Positions 27,737 through 36,755 of a DNA stretch of 64,000 bases are shown here, piece after piece. The stretch comes from Thioglobus_A sp964344985. GTDB taxonomy: Bacteria > Pseudomonadota > Gammaproteobacteria > PS1 > Pseudothioglobaceae. The first letter of the stretch is position 1. Every line of letters starts with the position of its first letter. The stretch spans positions 1 to 64,000 of the forward strand of contig CAYFPI010000007.1 in assembly GCA_964344985.1 (NCBI GenBank). Direction: 5' to 3'. The notes beneath the pieces are model-generated. The model made no database searches. It saw nothing but the letters and a program-made list of their open reading frames with translations, and had not been told where the DNA came from. The position numbers and the translations under genes were made by a program.

Positions 27737-28390
27737 CTAAGTCCAATCCAGACTTGGCCAGCCTCTTTGCTTGGCGATCGCTTGCAGCTTATCATCACCA
27801 TGTACAATAATAGGATTATCTACCAACTCTAACATTGGCAAATCATTGTGCGAATCAGAATAAAAAGAAGCGCCCTCAATAGTATGGCCTGTTTGTTTAA
27901 GCCATTGGTTTAAATGATGAATCTTTCCCGTTTGAAAACAAGGCTCACCTTCCACTTTACCTGTATACCTACCTTGTTTAATTTCTGGGTTGGTTGCTAA
28001 TAAATGCTCAATGCCATATTTGGCCACAATAGGTTTAGTTACAAAACTATTGGTTGCGGTAATTACCATTACAGTATCGCCTTTAGCTTTATGCTCATCA
28101 ACAACTGCCTGAGCTTTGGGCAATAATATTTTCTCAATTTTTTCACTCATAAATTGCTGATGCCAGCTATTAAGCGTTTGCATATCATTTTGAGACAATG
28201 GCTCTAAACAAAATTCCAAATATTCATTAATATCTAGTTTTCCCAGTGCATATTGATCAAAGAAATATTGATTTTTAATTTGGTATGTTTTTTCATCTAC
28301 TGCACCAATCTCACTCATAAACTCACCCCATAGGAAATCACTGTCTCCATTAATAAGGGTTTTGTCTAGATCAAAAATTGCTAATGCCAT
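27737..28390 (-). CDS. HAD subfamily IB phosphatase
   Basis: A haloacid-dehalogenase-type phosphatase of the SerB-like IB group. Motif I is IFDLDKTLINGDSD with the nucleophilic Asp and acid Asp near residues 6-8; motif II is the TATNSF segment; motif III and IV lie in FYSDSHNDLPML near residue 180. Length is 217 residues. Members of this subfamily act on phosphoserine-like or lysophosphatidic substrates; the substrate cannot be set from sequence. It lies 29 bases downstream of hemL on the same strand. Confidence 0.87.
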   Translation of the reverse strand: MALAIFDLDKTLINGDSDFLWGEFMSEIGAVDEKTYQIKNQYFFDQYALGKLDINEYLEFCLEPLSQNDMQTLNSWHQQFMSEKIEKILLPKAQAVVDEHKAKGDTVMVITATNSFVTKPIVAKYGIEHLLATNPEIKQGRYTGKVEGEPCFQTGKIHHLNQWLKQTGHTIEGASFYSDSHNDLPMLELVDNPIIVHGDDKLQAIAKQRGWPSLDWT

Positions 28391-28419
28391 AATGCTTCCA
28401 ATATTAGATGATTAATCTT

Positions 28420-29688
28420 TTATAGTTTTGCCAATGCACGGCCAGCTGCATCAATGGTTGCCTGAATATCCTTATCAGTATGTGCGCTTGACACAAAACC
28501 AGCCTCATAAGCCGATGGCGCCATATAAACTCCTTCTTTAAGCATTAAATGATAAAACTGCTTAAATTTATCAATATCGCACTCTGATGTTTCATGAAAA
28601 TTAGTAACTGCTGTTGAATCAGTAAAGAATAAACCAAACATGCCGCCCACCACATTAGCTGTCATGCCAATATTGTTTTCTTTAGCTTTTTGTAAAATTC
28701 CATCAGTTAATGCCACTACTTTTTGATTTAACTTTTGATAAAAATCTTGATCGTAAGATAAAGCAGTTAACATGGCCAACCCTGCTGACATTGACATAGG
28801 ATTTCCAGAAAGCGTTCCTGCTTGATAGACAGGGCCTAGTGGTGCAATTGATTGCATAATATCACGCTTTCCGCCAAATGCTCCCACTGGCAAACCGCCG
28901 CCAATAACCTTACCCAGCGTTGTTAAGTCTGGCGTCACATCATAATAAGCCTGGGCACCACCAAGCGCCACACGAAAACCTGTCATCACTTCATCAAAAA
29001 TTAGAATAATGCCATATTCATCACAAGCCTCTCTTAAACCTTGCAAAAAGCCTTCAACTGGAGGAATACAATTCATATTTCCAGCTACCGGCTCAACAAT
29101 AATACAAGCCACCTCATTGCCTACTTCACTCAACGCTTCGCGAACTTGATCAATATTGTTGTATTCAAGTGTTAGCGTATGTTTGGCAAAATCTTCAGGA
29201 ACGCCTGGTGACGTCGGCACGCCAAGTGTTAATGCGCCAGAGCCTGCTTTAACCAACAAAGAATCAGAATGGCCATGATAACAGCCTTCAAATTTAATAA
29301 TCTTATCTCTACCTGTATATCCTCGTGCTAGACGAATAGCGCTCATGGTAGCTTCTGTACCAGAACTTACCATTCGTACCATTTCAATTGAAGGCACTAA
29401 TTCACACACTTTATTTGCCAAAGTTGTTTCAATTTCAGTAGGTGCACCAAAACCAAGGCCGTTCTCTAAAGTGGTTTTAACAGCAGAGATTACATCCTGA
29501 TTTGCATGACCTAAAATCANNNNNNNNNNTATGTATTTATTGTTATCGGCATCAAACAAATAAGCATCTTCACCACGAGTGAAAAAAATTGGATTACCAC
29601 CAACACCGTTAAAAGCCCTAACAGGTGAGTTAACACCGCCTGGAATATGCTCTTTTGCTTGTTCAAATAAAATGTCTGATTGGCTCAT
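28420..29688 (-). CDS. hemL: Glutamate-1-semialdehyde 2,1-aminomutase (contains an N run)
   Basis: PLP enzyme that makes 5-aminolevulinate in the C5 heme pathway. The cofactor lysine stands in TTLGKVIGGGLPVGAFGG (near residue 266), and GGVNSPVRAF, YHGHSDSLL and FDEVMTGFRV are intact. Ten N at 29520-29529 sit where the family has the nine residues of the DYVGSWGPM segment, so about 25 bases are missing in reality; the frame is preserved because 25 and 10 leave the same remainder. The N-run placeholder therefore understates the gap. Confidence 0.96.
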   Translation of the reverse strand: MSQSDILFEQAKEHIPGGVNSPVRAFNGVGGNPIFFTRGEDAYLFDADNNKYIXXXXILGHANQDVISAVKTTLENGLGFGAPTEIETTLANKVCELVPSIEMVRMVSSGTEATMSAIRLARGYTGRDKIIKFEGCYHGHSDSLLVKAGSGALTLGVPTSPGVPEDFAKHTLTLEYNNIDQVREALSEVGNEVACIIVEPVAGNMNCIPPVEGFLQGLREACDEYGIILIFDEVMTGFRVALGGAQAYYDVTPDLTTLGKVIGGGLPVGAFGGKRDIMQSIAPLGPVYQAGTLSGNPMSMSAGLAMLTALSYDQDFYQKLNQKVVALTDGILQKAKENNIGMTANVVGGMFGLFFTDSTAVTNFHETSECDIDKFKQFYHLMLKEGVYMAPSAYEAGFVSSAHTDKDIQATIDAAGRALAKL

Positions 29689-29696
29689 AATTTCTC

Positions 29697-30710
29697 CTAA
29701 TGTATTGTGCTAATTTTTGGGTAATGCTTTAAATGAGTAATATGCGACCACACCGTTAAAATATTATCTAATAATAATTTAAGATTAACCGTTGTTTTTG
29801 TTAATTGAATGGCCCGATAAACATCGTCAAGTAGTTTAAATAAAAACTCTGATTTGACAGATTTTACTACATGATTAAGCTCAACCAAACCGCCTTGTTG
29901 TTGTGTAGTTTTTAGTTTGATCGCTTCAATAATTAAATTTTGCAAACAGGTCAATACTTCCATCTCATTACCTTCAAAATCTTCAACTTTATTAATAGAC
30001 ATTGGATGCATGACAATATTAAGCAGCTGATTTTGATAATGCTGATAGTTGATAAAACCGCCTTCAGATAATTCGCTCAATACTTTAAACGGCACACCAT
30101 GTGTGTTGTCTAACAGCTGCTTAACATCAAAATCTTCATTTTGTGTCTGACTAATATGTTCTTCAAGCCAACTCAACGTCAAATCATCATAAGCTGGGGC
30201 AATATGAACACTTTGACAACGAGAAACAATGGTGCTTGGCAAGTTCTGAAGATTGTGTGCAAGAATAATAATTAGCGTATTTTCTCTAGGCTCTTCAAGT
30301 GTTTTAAGTAGTGCGTTAGCACTGCTTTGATTCATTTGATCACCATAAAAAATAACGCCAATTTGCAAGGCATCTGCTGTTTTATTAAGCGCCTCACAAA
30401 AAGCTCGTACTTGATCAATGCGAATATCTTTTGATCTATTTTTTGTCTTTTCGTTAATCTCCCCAGCTCGACAGTAAATCAAATTTGGATAGTTTGAACG
30501 CCTGATAAGCACTGCATGATCCAAATCATCACGAATATTATCCTGCCTAATAAGGGTATCATCATTTAGCAAAATACCAATTAACTGCTGCATAAGTTCA
30601 AACTTACCAATTTTCTGAGCACCTGTGATTAATAGCGCATGTGGCAAATGATTTTGATCAATCATCTGGGTAAGTTTTGCCAATGCTTGATTATGCCAAG
30701 GAAGATTCAT
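29697..30710 (-). CDS. holB: DNA polymerase III delta' subunit
   Basis: AAA+-fold subunit of the clamp loader. The N-terminal HALLITGAQKIGKFELMQ carries a degenerate P-loop (delta' does not bind ATP) and SANALLKTLEEPRENTLIIIL plus a STIVSRCQSV sensor motif (here LLKTLEEP and SRCQSV) are recognisable. The zinc-binding cysteine cluster of E. coli delta' is largely absent. The gene overlaps tmk by four bases, matching the usual pabC-mltG-tmk-holB order. Confidence 0.88.
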   Translation of the reverse strand: MNLPWHNQALAKLTQMIDQNHLPHALLITGAQKIGKFELMQQLIGILLNDDTLIRQDNIRDDLDHAVLIRRSNYPNLIYCRAGEINEKTKNRSKDIRIDQVRAFCEALNKTADALQIGVIFYGDQMNQSSANALLKTLEEPRENTLIIILAHNLQNLPSTIVSRCQSVHIAPAYDDLTLSWLEEHISQTQNEDFDVKQLLDNTHGVPFKVLSELSEGGFINYQHYQNQLLNIVMHPMSINKVEDFEGNEMEVLTCLQNLIIEAIKLKTTQQQGGLVELNHVVKSVKSEFLFKLLDDVYRAIQLTKTTVNLKLLLDNILTVWSHITHLKHYPKISTIH

Positions 30711-31366
30711 AGTGCTTCTAAAATCTTTTGAATTTGCTCCGATGTATATTCTCTCTCTTTAGAGGAATTAATTAATTTTATCCTCTCAGGATATTTCTCA
30801 GATCTGGCAATATAGGCTTGCCTTACACGCTGGAAAAAATCCATTTGTTCAAGTTCGATACGATCTTTTTCACCTCTAGACTCAACACGAGACATGCCAA
30901 GTTCTACCGGTATGTCTAAAAGCAGTGTCATGTCCGGTGTAAAATCCTTGAGCGTCCAATTCTCAAGCTGTTCAATTCTAGCAATATCCAGCCCTCTACC
31001 ACCACCTTGATAGGCGTAAGATGCATCTGTAAAGCGGTCACTAAGTACCCAGTCGCCACGTTCAAGCGCTGGCAGAATTTTCATGTGGATGTGTTCATTC
31101 CTGGCAGCAAACATTAGCATTAATTCAGTATCTGAATGCATGGACTTGGTTTGTGTGCTCAACAACAAGCCTCTAATTTTTTCACCTAATTCAGTACCAC
31201 CCGGTTCACGAGTTAAAACAACATTNNNNNNNNNNNNNNNNNNNNNNNNNNNNNNNNNNNNNNNNNNNNNNNNNNNNNNNNNNNNNNNNNNNNNNNNNNN
31301 NNNNNNNNNNNNNATCTCCCCCGTTCCCCACCCTCCAGTGTGGAAAATAAACTTTCCTTTTTTCAT
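30707..31366 (-). CDS. tmk: Thymidylate kinase (N run and damaged P-loop)
   Basis: Phosphorylates dTMP to dTDP. The body is clear: LTREPGGTELGEKIRG, SDRFTDASYAYQGGGRG and the LID-region sequence. An 88-base N run at 31226-31313 removes the segment after the P-loop, and the bases just before it read GGWGTGE where the family has GxxGxGKS. The flank is unusually rich in GGG and looks like poor sequence at a contig edge, so I read this as error rather than a mutant kinase. The start at 31366 is 10 bases after the pabC-mltG fusion. Confidence 0.85.
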   Translation of the reverse strand: MKKGKFIFHTGGWGTGEXXXXXXXXXXXXXXXXXXXXXXXXXXXXXXNVVLTREPGGTELGEKIRGLLLSTQTKSMHSDTELMLMFAARNEHIHMKILPALERGDWVLSDRFTDASYAYQGGGRGLDIARIEQLENWTLKDFTPDMTLLLDIPVELGMSRVESRGEKDRIELEQMDFFQRVRQAYIARSEKYPERIKLINSSKEREYTSEQIQKILEAL

Positions 31367-31376
31367 GCTGGTTATT

Positions 31377-33173
31377 TTATAGATTTTTCAAATACTTATT
31401 AACGTTGTGCAAGTGTTGTTTGTAAGTTTTTGCAAAAGCGTGCGTTCCATCTTTTTTAGCCACAAAATATAGATCTTGTGTCTTCTCTGGATGCATAACC
31501 GCATGAAGAGAGCTCATACTAACAGAGCTAATTGGCCCAGGTGGTACGCCTTTGTTTCTGTCAGTGTTATATGGACTTTTTATAGATAAATCTTTTTTAC
31601 TTAGTGAGCCTGTGTACTTATCCCCTAAAGCATAAACCACTGTTGGGTCAGTTTGCAAGCGCATATCTTTTTTCAGTCGATTTAAAAACACGCCGGCAAT
31701 TTTTGCTTTTTCTTGGACGTTTGCTGTTTCTTTTTCAACCAAAGAAGCAAGTATCAGTGCTTGATTAGCATTCTTTAAAGGGTGATTTTTAGCCCTACCC
31801 AACCACGACTGAGTTAATTTATTTTCTAAATCTAATTTAGCCCTTTTAAGTACACTCAACACGCTATCGGCGTAATTAATTTGATACGTATCTGGCCAAA
31901 TATAGCCATCATATGGTGTCTTTATGTTTAAAGCTTTCATGGTTTGTTCAAATGAAAGACTTGACTTTAATGACGATTGGCCAATCAGTTGGTTGTAGTA
32001 TGATTTGGTTGTTTTTCCTTCAATTAAAGTAACATCTCGTACGGCAACCTTGGCATTTGAAAAGTCTTTTAGTAGACTTATCACGCCCATTGATGGAGAA
32101 ATATCATAATAGCCCGCTTTAAGATATGAATCAATATTGAATAATTTGGCGCTCCAAATAGCAAAGAAACTAGAGTTGATTAATCCATGATTTTTTAAAT
32201 TGGCGGCTGTTGAGTAGATATTGGCACCTTTGGGCAAGTGATAAACAAAAGGTTTTGTTAGATTGATTGAATTTGCCCAAAACGCCCACAGTGAAAAAAC
32301 AGCTAATACCACAATAAGTATTAGTTTTGACAATCGCTTTCTGGGTGCAATATCTACTGAATTTAATTTTTTTTGAATTTGTTTTTGATAAGCATGAATA
32401 AGTCTTTTGGTTATCTCATACTGCGTGAATACTTGATTGTTAATTTTTGATACTGGCTTAATACCAATAACACTATTGGTAATAAACACTTCCTCTGCGG
32501 TTAATAGCTCACTTAGTGTTAATGCACATATCTCTACTTTTAGATTTAACACTTTTGCTAATTCAAAAATAAAACTTCTACGCGTTCCTTCAATACCGCA
32601 TTGATCTAGCCCAGGCGTTAATAGAACACCATTACGAATAGCAAAAATATTGCCTTGTGTTGCTGATATAACAAACCCACCCTCATCCAACATGAGGCAC
32701 TCTTGGGAATGTAAATCAGTACGTGCTAAGATTTGTTCTAGGCGATTACAATGCTTAATTTCAGATAACAATTGATTATTTGAATAACCACTAGAGCAAA
32801 CCTCTAGTTGAAATTTTTCAGCCACATCTGGTATTGAAGAGACAATAACAATGCGTGTGGGCTCAATATCTTGTTGATAACCATAGCCTCTTAAACTCTC
32901 TCCTCTTGAGAGGATAATTTTTACCACACCATTTTTAAGCTTGGAGATGCTAATTGCCTTGGCAATATCTGACAAAAATAAAGACCTATCAACAGGCTTA
33001 ATACTAAGCTTTTGAGCGCCTTTTTCTAGCCGCTCAAAATGTTTATTTGCAAGCAACAATCTAGCATTATCAAATACACAAGTTTCAAACAGTCCGTCAC
33101 CAAACTGTGTCAGGCGATTAAATACGCTTAGTTTGGATTGTTTTTTGCCGTTAATTAATACTGTTTGACTCAT
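31377..33173 (-). CDS. pabC-mltG: Fusion of aminodeoxychorismate lyase (PabC) and endolytic transglycosylase MltG
   Basis: One open frame of 598 residues encodes two enzymes that are separate neighbouring genes in E. coli. Residues 1-270 are PabC, a fold-type IV PLP enzyme making p-aminobenzoate for folate: the PLP lysine is Lys140 in EIKHCNRLEQ, with QFGDGLFET and the LDQCGIEGTRR loop. A membrane segment spans about 284-300 after a basic KRLSK. Residues 305-598 are MltG (YceG), which cuts nascent glycan strands: the catalytic Glu480 is in LASLVEKET, and LQTDPTVVYALG follows. The topology is consistent: PabC inside, MltG in the periplasm. tmk and holB follow as usual. Confidence 0.93.
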   Translation of the reverse strand: MSQTVLINGKKQSKLSVFNRLTQFGDGLFETCVFDNARLLLANKHFERLEKGAQKLSIKPVDRSLFLSDIAKAISISKLKNGVVKIILSRGESLRGYGYQQDIEPTRIVIVSSIPDVAEKFQLEVCSSGYSNNQLLSEIKHCNRLEQILARTDLHSQECLMLDEGGFVISATQGNIFAIRNGVLLTPGLDQCGIEGTRRSFIFELAKVLNLKVEICALTLSELLTAEEVFITNSVIGIKPVSKINNQVFTQYEITKRLIHAYQKQIQKKLNSVDIAPRKRLSKLILIVVLAVFSLWAFWANSINLTKPFVYHLPKGANIYSTAANLKNHGLINSSFFAIWSAKLFNIDSYLKAGYYDISPSMGVISLLKDFSNAKVAVRDVTLIEGKTTKSYYNQLIGQSSLKSSLSFEQTMKALNIKTPYDGYIWPDTYQINYADSVLSVLKRAKLDLENKLTQSWLGRAKNHPLKNANQALILASLVEKETANVQEKAKIAGVFLNRLKKDMRLQTDPTVVYALGDKYTGSLSKKDLSIKSPYNTDRNKGVPPGPISSVSMSSLHAVMHPEKTQDLYFVAKKDGTHAFAKTYKQHLHNVNKYLKNL

Positions 33174-33302
33174 GGAATGCTATTATAGGTTAGCCTATAT
33201 ATAAAATAAAGAAAGATAGATTTGCACCATAAGCCATTTAATAGTGCTAAAATTTGAATCTTATAGTTTTTTTAAATTAAATCAACAAATAAAGGAGAGG
33301 AG

Positions 33303-33917
33303 ATGAGCGGAATTATCAATTTAATCAAATGGGTATTAATTGCAATTGGTGCGATTGCAACTTACTACATGGTGTCATTACAAGCGCAATATGGTGTAAC
33401 TGGTAAGATTTTAAGTGAAGTTGTTTCACCGAAATTACACGACAAATCAACTGAAGTTTACATGAAGATGGCAAACACGCTATTAGACACAGGCGACATT
33501 ACCATGGCAACCATCGTAAGAGATGAGGTTGATCCGGAGCTATCAATCGAAGATATTGAAGAAGCTATGTCATCAGTTGCAACTGAGCTACAAATTAAAG
33601 AAGTGGGTATGTTGCCACTATCTGAACAGGTTGAGCTTCAACTTGGCGAAAAGCAACGCTTCTTAAAAATCTACCAATACTGTAAGCCTACTACAGCCAT
33701 GACAATGGTTGACCATTCAGATGCATTCTCTGCTTACCTTCCTTGTCGTATTGCTCTAATTGAAGATCAAAATGGTAAGAAATGGCTATATTCACTAGAC
33801 ATGGATATGATGATCTATGGTGGTGCGCCACTACCTGCTGATTTATACGAATTAGCACTTCAAGTAAAAGATACAATTACAGCCATTCAAAAAGCTGGCG
33901 CTAGTGGTGACTTCTAA
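33303..33917 (+). CDS. Membrane-anchored DUF302 protein
   Basis: A 204-residue protein with one N-terminal membrane segment (about residues 6-24) and a C-terminal DUF302-type domain; the motif LPCRIALIEDQNGKKWLY near residue 147 is typical of that family. Cysteines in QYCKPTT and YLPCRI might act together. The family's function is not settled; members often occur in sulfur-oxidising and other chemotrophic bacteria. A strong AAGGAGAGG ribosome site precedes the ATG, and a terminator follows, so it is probably a single well-expressed gene. Confidence 0.8.
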   Translation: MSGIINLIKWVLIAIGAIATYYMVSLQAQYGVTGKILSEVVSPKLHDKSTEVYMKMANTLLDTGDITMATIVRDEVDPELSIEDIEEAMSSVATELQIKEVGMLPLSEQVELQLGEKQRFLKIYQYCKPTTAMTMVDHSDAFSAYLPCRIALIEDQNGKKWLYSLDMDMMIYGGAPLPADLYELALQVKDTITAIQKAGASGDF

Positions 33918-33934
33918 ATCAAACACATAGCGTC

Positions 33935-33964
33935 AAAAAACCGCTCTTTTGGGCGGTTTTTTTA
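33935..33964 (+). terminator. Rho-independent terminator after the DUF302 gene
   Basis: AAAACCGCTC and GGGCGGTTTT form a stem with one G-T pair and a short loop, followed by a run of seven T. Confidence 0.85.
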
Positions 33965-33981
33965 TTCATAATATAAAAAAC

Positions 33982-34932
33982 ATGGAACCTACTTATCATC
34001 AACTTGATTTTGGCATTACCTGTATTGATACGCAGCACATGCGCAAAGACTTTGTAGCTGCCTACTTGATTGAGGATTCTGGAAAAGCCGCTTTTGTTGA
34101 TACAGGGTGTTATTTATCCGTACCCACTTTGCTAGCCACACTAGATGAAAAAAATATCGCTAGAGAGGATGTTGATTACATTTTGCTTACTCACATTCAC
34201 CTAGATCATGCAGGGGGTGCAGGAGAGCTTATTAAACACCTGCCCAATGCAACGATTTACGTGCATGAGAGAGGCTCTCAGCATTTAATTGATCCTTCAA
34301 AATTACGCGCGGGCGTTATTCAAGTTTATGGTGAGTTGTTTTTTAAACAGTTTTTGGGTGATTTAATTCCAGTGCCTGAAGATAGGGTTATTATTGCACA
34401 AAACAATAGCGCGATAAAACTAGGCGATCGAGCATTAACCTTTATTGATACGCCTGGTCATGCAAGACACCATGTGTGTATTTGGGATGAGAAATCACGT
34501 GGTATTTTTAGTGGCGATACGCTAGGGGTTAGCTATCGTGAATTTGACACTGACCAGGGGCAACTAATTTTTCCACCAACCACACCTGTACAGTTCGATC
34601 CAGAGGCTTGGATTAATACTATTAACCAACTAATGGGTCTTAATCCAAAATATGCCTATCTTACGCATTACAATCGTATTGAATTTACTCAAAAATCCGC
34701 TTCTATGTTAATAGAGCATATTAACGGATTTGTTGATATTGCCAATACATTGAAGCTGGAAAATAATAGACATAAAGCTATTAAGGAAAGCCTTCTTAAT
34801 TATCTACTAGAAATCGCCAATAAACACGGTGTTACGCTTGATGAATCTCAGCAAGTCAAACTATTTAAAGGTGACTTAGAAATTTGCGCCCAAGGTTTAG
34901 GTGTTTGGCTGGATAGAGAGGCTCAAAAATAA
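33982..34932 (+). CDS. MBL-fold metallohydrolase
   Basis: A metallo-beta-lactamase-fold hydrolase with the metal motif THIHLDHAGG near residue 76, a further His in TPGHARHHVCIW, and Asp in IFSGDTLGVS. The substrate is unknown; glyoxalase II-like, lactonase-like and persulfide dioxygenase-like proteins share this core. The length of 316 residues and long C-terminal helical tail do not match glyoxalase II closely. I set the start at the ATG at 33982, since an upstream start at 33949 would fall inside the terminator stem. Confidence 0.82.
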   Translation: MEPTYHQLDFGITCIDTQHMRKDFVAAYLIEDSGKAAFVDTGCYLSVPTLLATLDEKNIAREDVDYILLTHIHLDHAGGAGELIKHLPNATIYVHERGSQHLIDPSKLRAGVIQVYGELFFKQFLGDLIPVPEDRVIIAQNNSAIKLGDRALTFIDTPGHARHHVCIWDEKSRGIFSGDTLGVSYREFDTDQGQLIFPPTTPVQFDPEAWINTINQLMGLNPKYAYLTHYNRIEFTQKSASMLIEHINGFVDIANTLKLENNRHKAIKESLLNYLLEIANKHGVTLDESQQVKLFKGDLEICAQGLGVWLDREAQK

Positions 34933-35234
34933 GAACAACAATAATCCGTTACTGTTTTTACTTTTAGTTTAAAACTTGAATCTTTTGGCACCTCGAAAGA
35001 TGATCCTTTTGCAAAAGTCTGCCACTCGTTCTCACCTGGTAAAAGCACATCCATCTCACCCGCTTGAATTTCCATTAGCTCATTATCATCAGTACCAAAC
35101 TCGTAATCGCCTGGCATCATAATACCTAGTGTTTTCTTTGAACCATCAGCAAACATCACCACACGCGAAGTCACCTTACCATCAAAATAAATATTGGCTT
35201 CTTTTACAACTTCTACATTTTCAAAACTTGACAT
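34923..35234 (-). CDS. ppnP: Pyrimidine/purine nucleoside phosphorylase PpnP
   Basis: A small cupin-fold enzyme (formerly DUF1255, YaiE) that phosphorolyses nucleosides with broad specificity. The motifs FDGKVTSR, LGIMMPGDYEFGT, MDVLLPGENEWQTF and the C-terminal YCCSYF match the family. At 103 residues it is slightly longer than the 94-residue E. coli protein, with extra residues at the N-terminus. It overlaps the convergent MBL-fold gene by 10 bases and shares an orientation with pepA. Confidence 0.92.
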   Translation of the reverse strand: MSSFENVEVVKEANIYFDGKVTSRVVMFADGSKKTLGIMMPGDYEFGTDDNELMEIQAGEMDVLLPGENEWQTFAKGSSFEVPKDSSFKLKVKTVTDYCCSYF

Positions 35235-35251
35235 GCATTACTCCTAAATAA

Positions 35252-36673
35252 TTAAACTTGATTCAATACAAATTGAGTTAACAACGGTACAGGACGGCCT
35301 GTTGCGCCTTTTTTGGCACCACTCACCCAGGCAGTACCTGCAATATCCAGGTGTGCCCAACGGTAATCTTTGGTGAAGCGTGACAAAAAGCAAGCCGCTG
35401 TAATTGTACCCGCTTCACGCCCACCAATATTGCCCATATCAGCAAAATTAGACTTTAACTGCTCATCATATTCATCCTCAATTGGCAACTGCCATACGCC
35501 ATCAACCGCTGATTTTGATGCGGTAGTTATCTCATCCGCTAGGCTCTGATCATTACTCATAAGACCTGTATTGTGCTTGCCCAGCGCAATAATTACCGCA
35601 CCTGTTAATGTAGCAACATCAATGACCACTTCTGGGTTGTATTTCTCAACATAAGTGAGTGCATCACACAAAATTAAACGCCCTTCTGCATCAGTATTTA
35701 AAATCTCAATGGTTTGACCTGACATACTTGTTACCACATCACCCGGTTTTGAGGCATTGTGTGCCGGCATATTTTCAACTGCTGGCACAACAACAGTTAG
35801 ATTAACCTTTGGTTTTATTTGCGCAATGGCTCGCATAGTTCCAAGTACTGACGCTGCGCCACACATGTCATATTTCATCTCATCCATACCTACACCTGGC
35901 TTAAGAGAAATGCCGCCACTATCAAAGGTAACACCTTTACCAACCAACACCACTGGCTTGACATCACCATTACCTTTATAGCTCAGGCTAATTAATTTTG
36001 GCGCTTCAATGGAGCCCTTGGAAACTGATAGCAATGACCCCATACCAAGCTCAGACATATCTACCTCTTCCAGCACTTCACATTCGAGATTAAACTCTTT
36101 GGCTAGCTCTTGCGCTGTTTGTGCTAAATAAGAAGGCGTGCAAATATTTGAAGGCAAATCTCCTAAATGCCTGGTAAGCGCCATGCCATTTGCAGTAGCT
36201 TGGCCTTGCGCCAATTCGTGAGCATTATCAGAACTAGACTCAAGTGCAACACTCTCAAGTATTGTCTCTTGCTCTTTTGCATTAACTTTTTGAATACTGT
36301 AAGTTGCATTTTGCACAACTCTTGAAGTTGTTTGCTGCAACCATTCACCATCAAACCCATCAACTTCAATGGCTTGAATCATAACACTTTTTGTTTTTGT
36401 ACTAGCAATAACATTACTTGCTGCAGATAACGCTTTAATATAATCCTTTGCACTACAAAAGCCTTCTCCAACACCAACAACAATAATTTTCTTAGCCTTA
36501 AAACCATTAACAAGATTTAACAACAATGTTGATCCTGGTTTTGAATCAAAATTATTTAACTGAATCAAACTCGAGATATTGTCATCACTAAATTCAACAT
36601 CTGAATAAGAAAATACCACAACACTGTCACCGTCAAAATTTTGAATCGAGTGGTTGATCAATGAAAAATCCAT
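35252..36673 (-). CDS. pepA: Leucyl aminopeptidase PepA
   Basis: Two-metal M17 aminopeptidase that releases N-terminal residues; in E. coli it also binds DNA at cer and carAB. The metal-binding VGKGVTFDSGGISLKPG and the NTDAEGRLILCDAL motif are intact, and MCGAASVLGTM is present. At 473 residues it is a little shorter than the E. coli protein (503). It is divergent from dsbC and is upstream of ppnP on the same strand. Confidence 0.96.
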   Translation of the reverse strand: MDFSLINHSIQNFDGDSVVVFSYSDVEFSDDNISSLIQLNNFDSKPGSTLLLNLVNGFKAKKIIVVGVGEGFCSAKDYIKALSAASNVIASTKTKSVMIQAIEVDGFDGEWLQQTTSRVVQNATYSIQKVNAKEQETILESVALESSSDNAHELAQGQATANGMALTRHLGDLPSNICTPSYLAQTAQELAKEFNLECEVLEEVDMSELGMGSLLSVSKGSIEAPKLISLSYKGNGDVKPVVLVGKGVTFDSGGISLKPGVGMDEMKYDMCGAASVLGTMRAIAQIKPKVNLTVVVPAVENMPAHNASKPGDVVTSMSGQTIEILNTDAEGRLILCDALTYVEKYNPEVVIDVATLTGAVIIALGKHNTGLMSNDQSLADEITTASKSAVDGVWQLPIEDEYDEQLKSNFADMGNIGGREAGTITAACFLSRFTKDYRWAHLDIAGTAWVSGAKKGATGRPVPLLTQFVLNQV

Positions 36674-36755
36674 CGCTTTTTCCTAAAAAAAATATAATGC
36701 CGATATTCTACCTAAAAAGGTAAAATTTATTTATTTTTTGACTTACAAATTAACC

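Noticed and set aside
33949..33981. Start of the MBL-fold gene at 33949
   Set aside because: This codon lies inside the terminator stem of the preceding gene; the ATG at 33982 fits the family N-terminus better.
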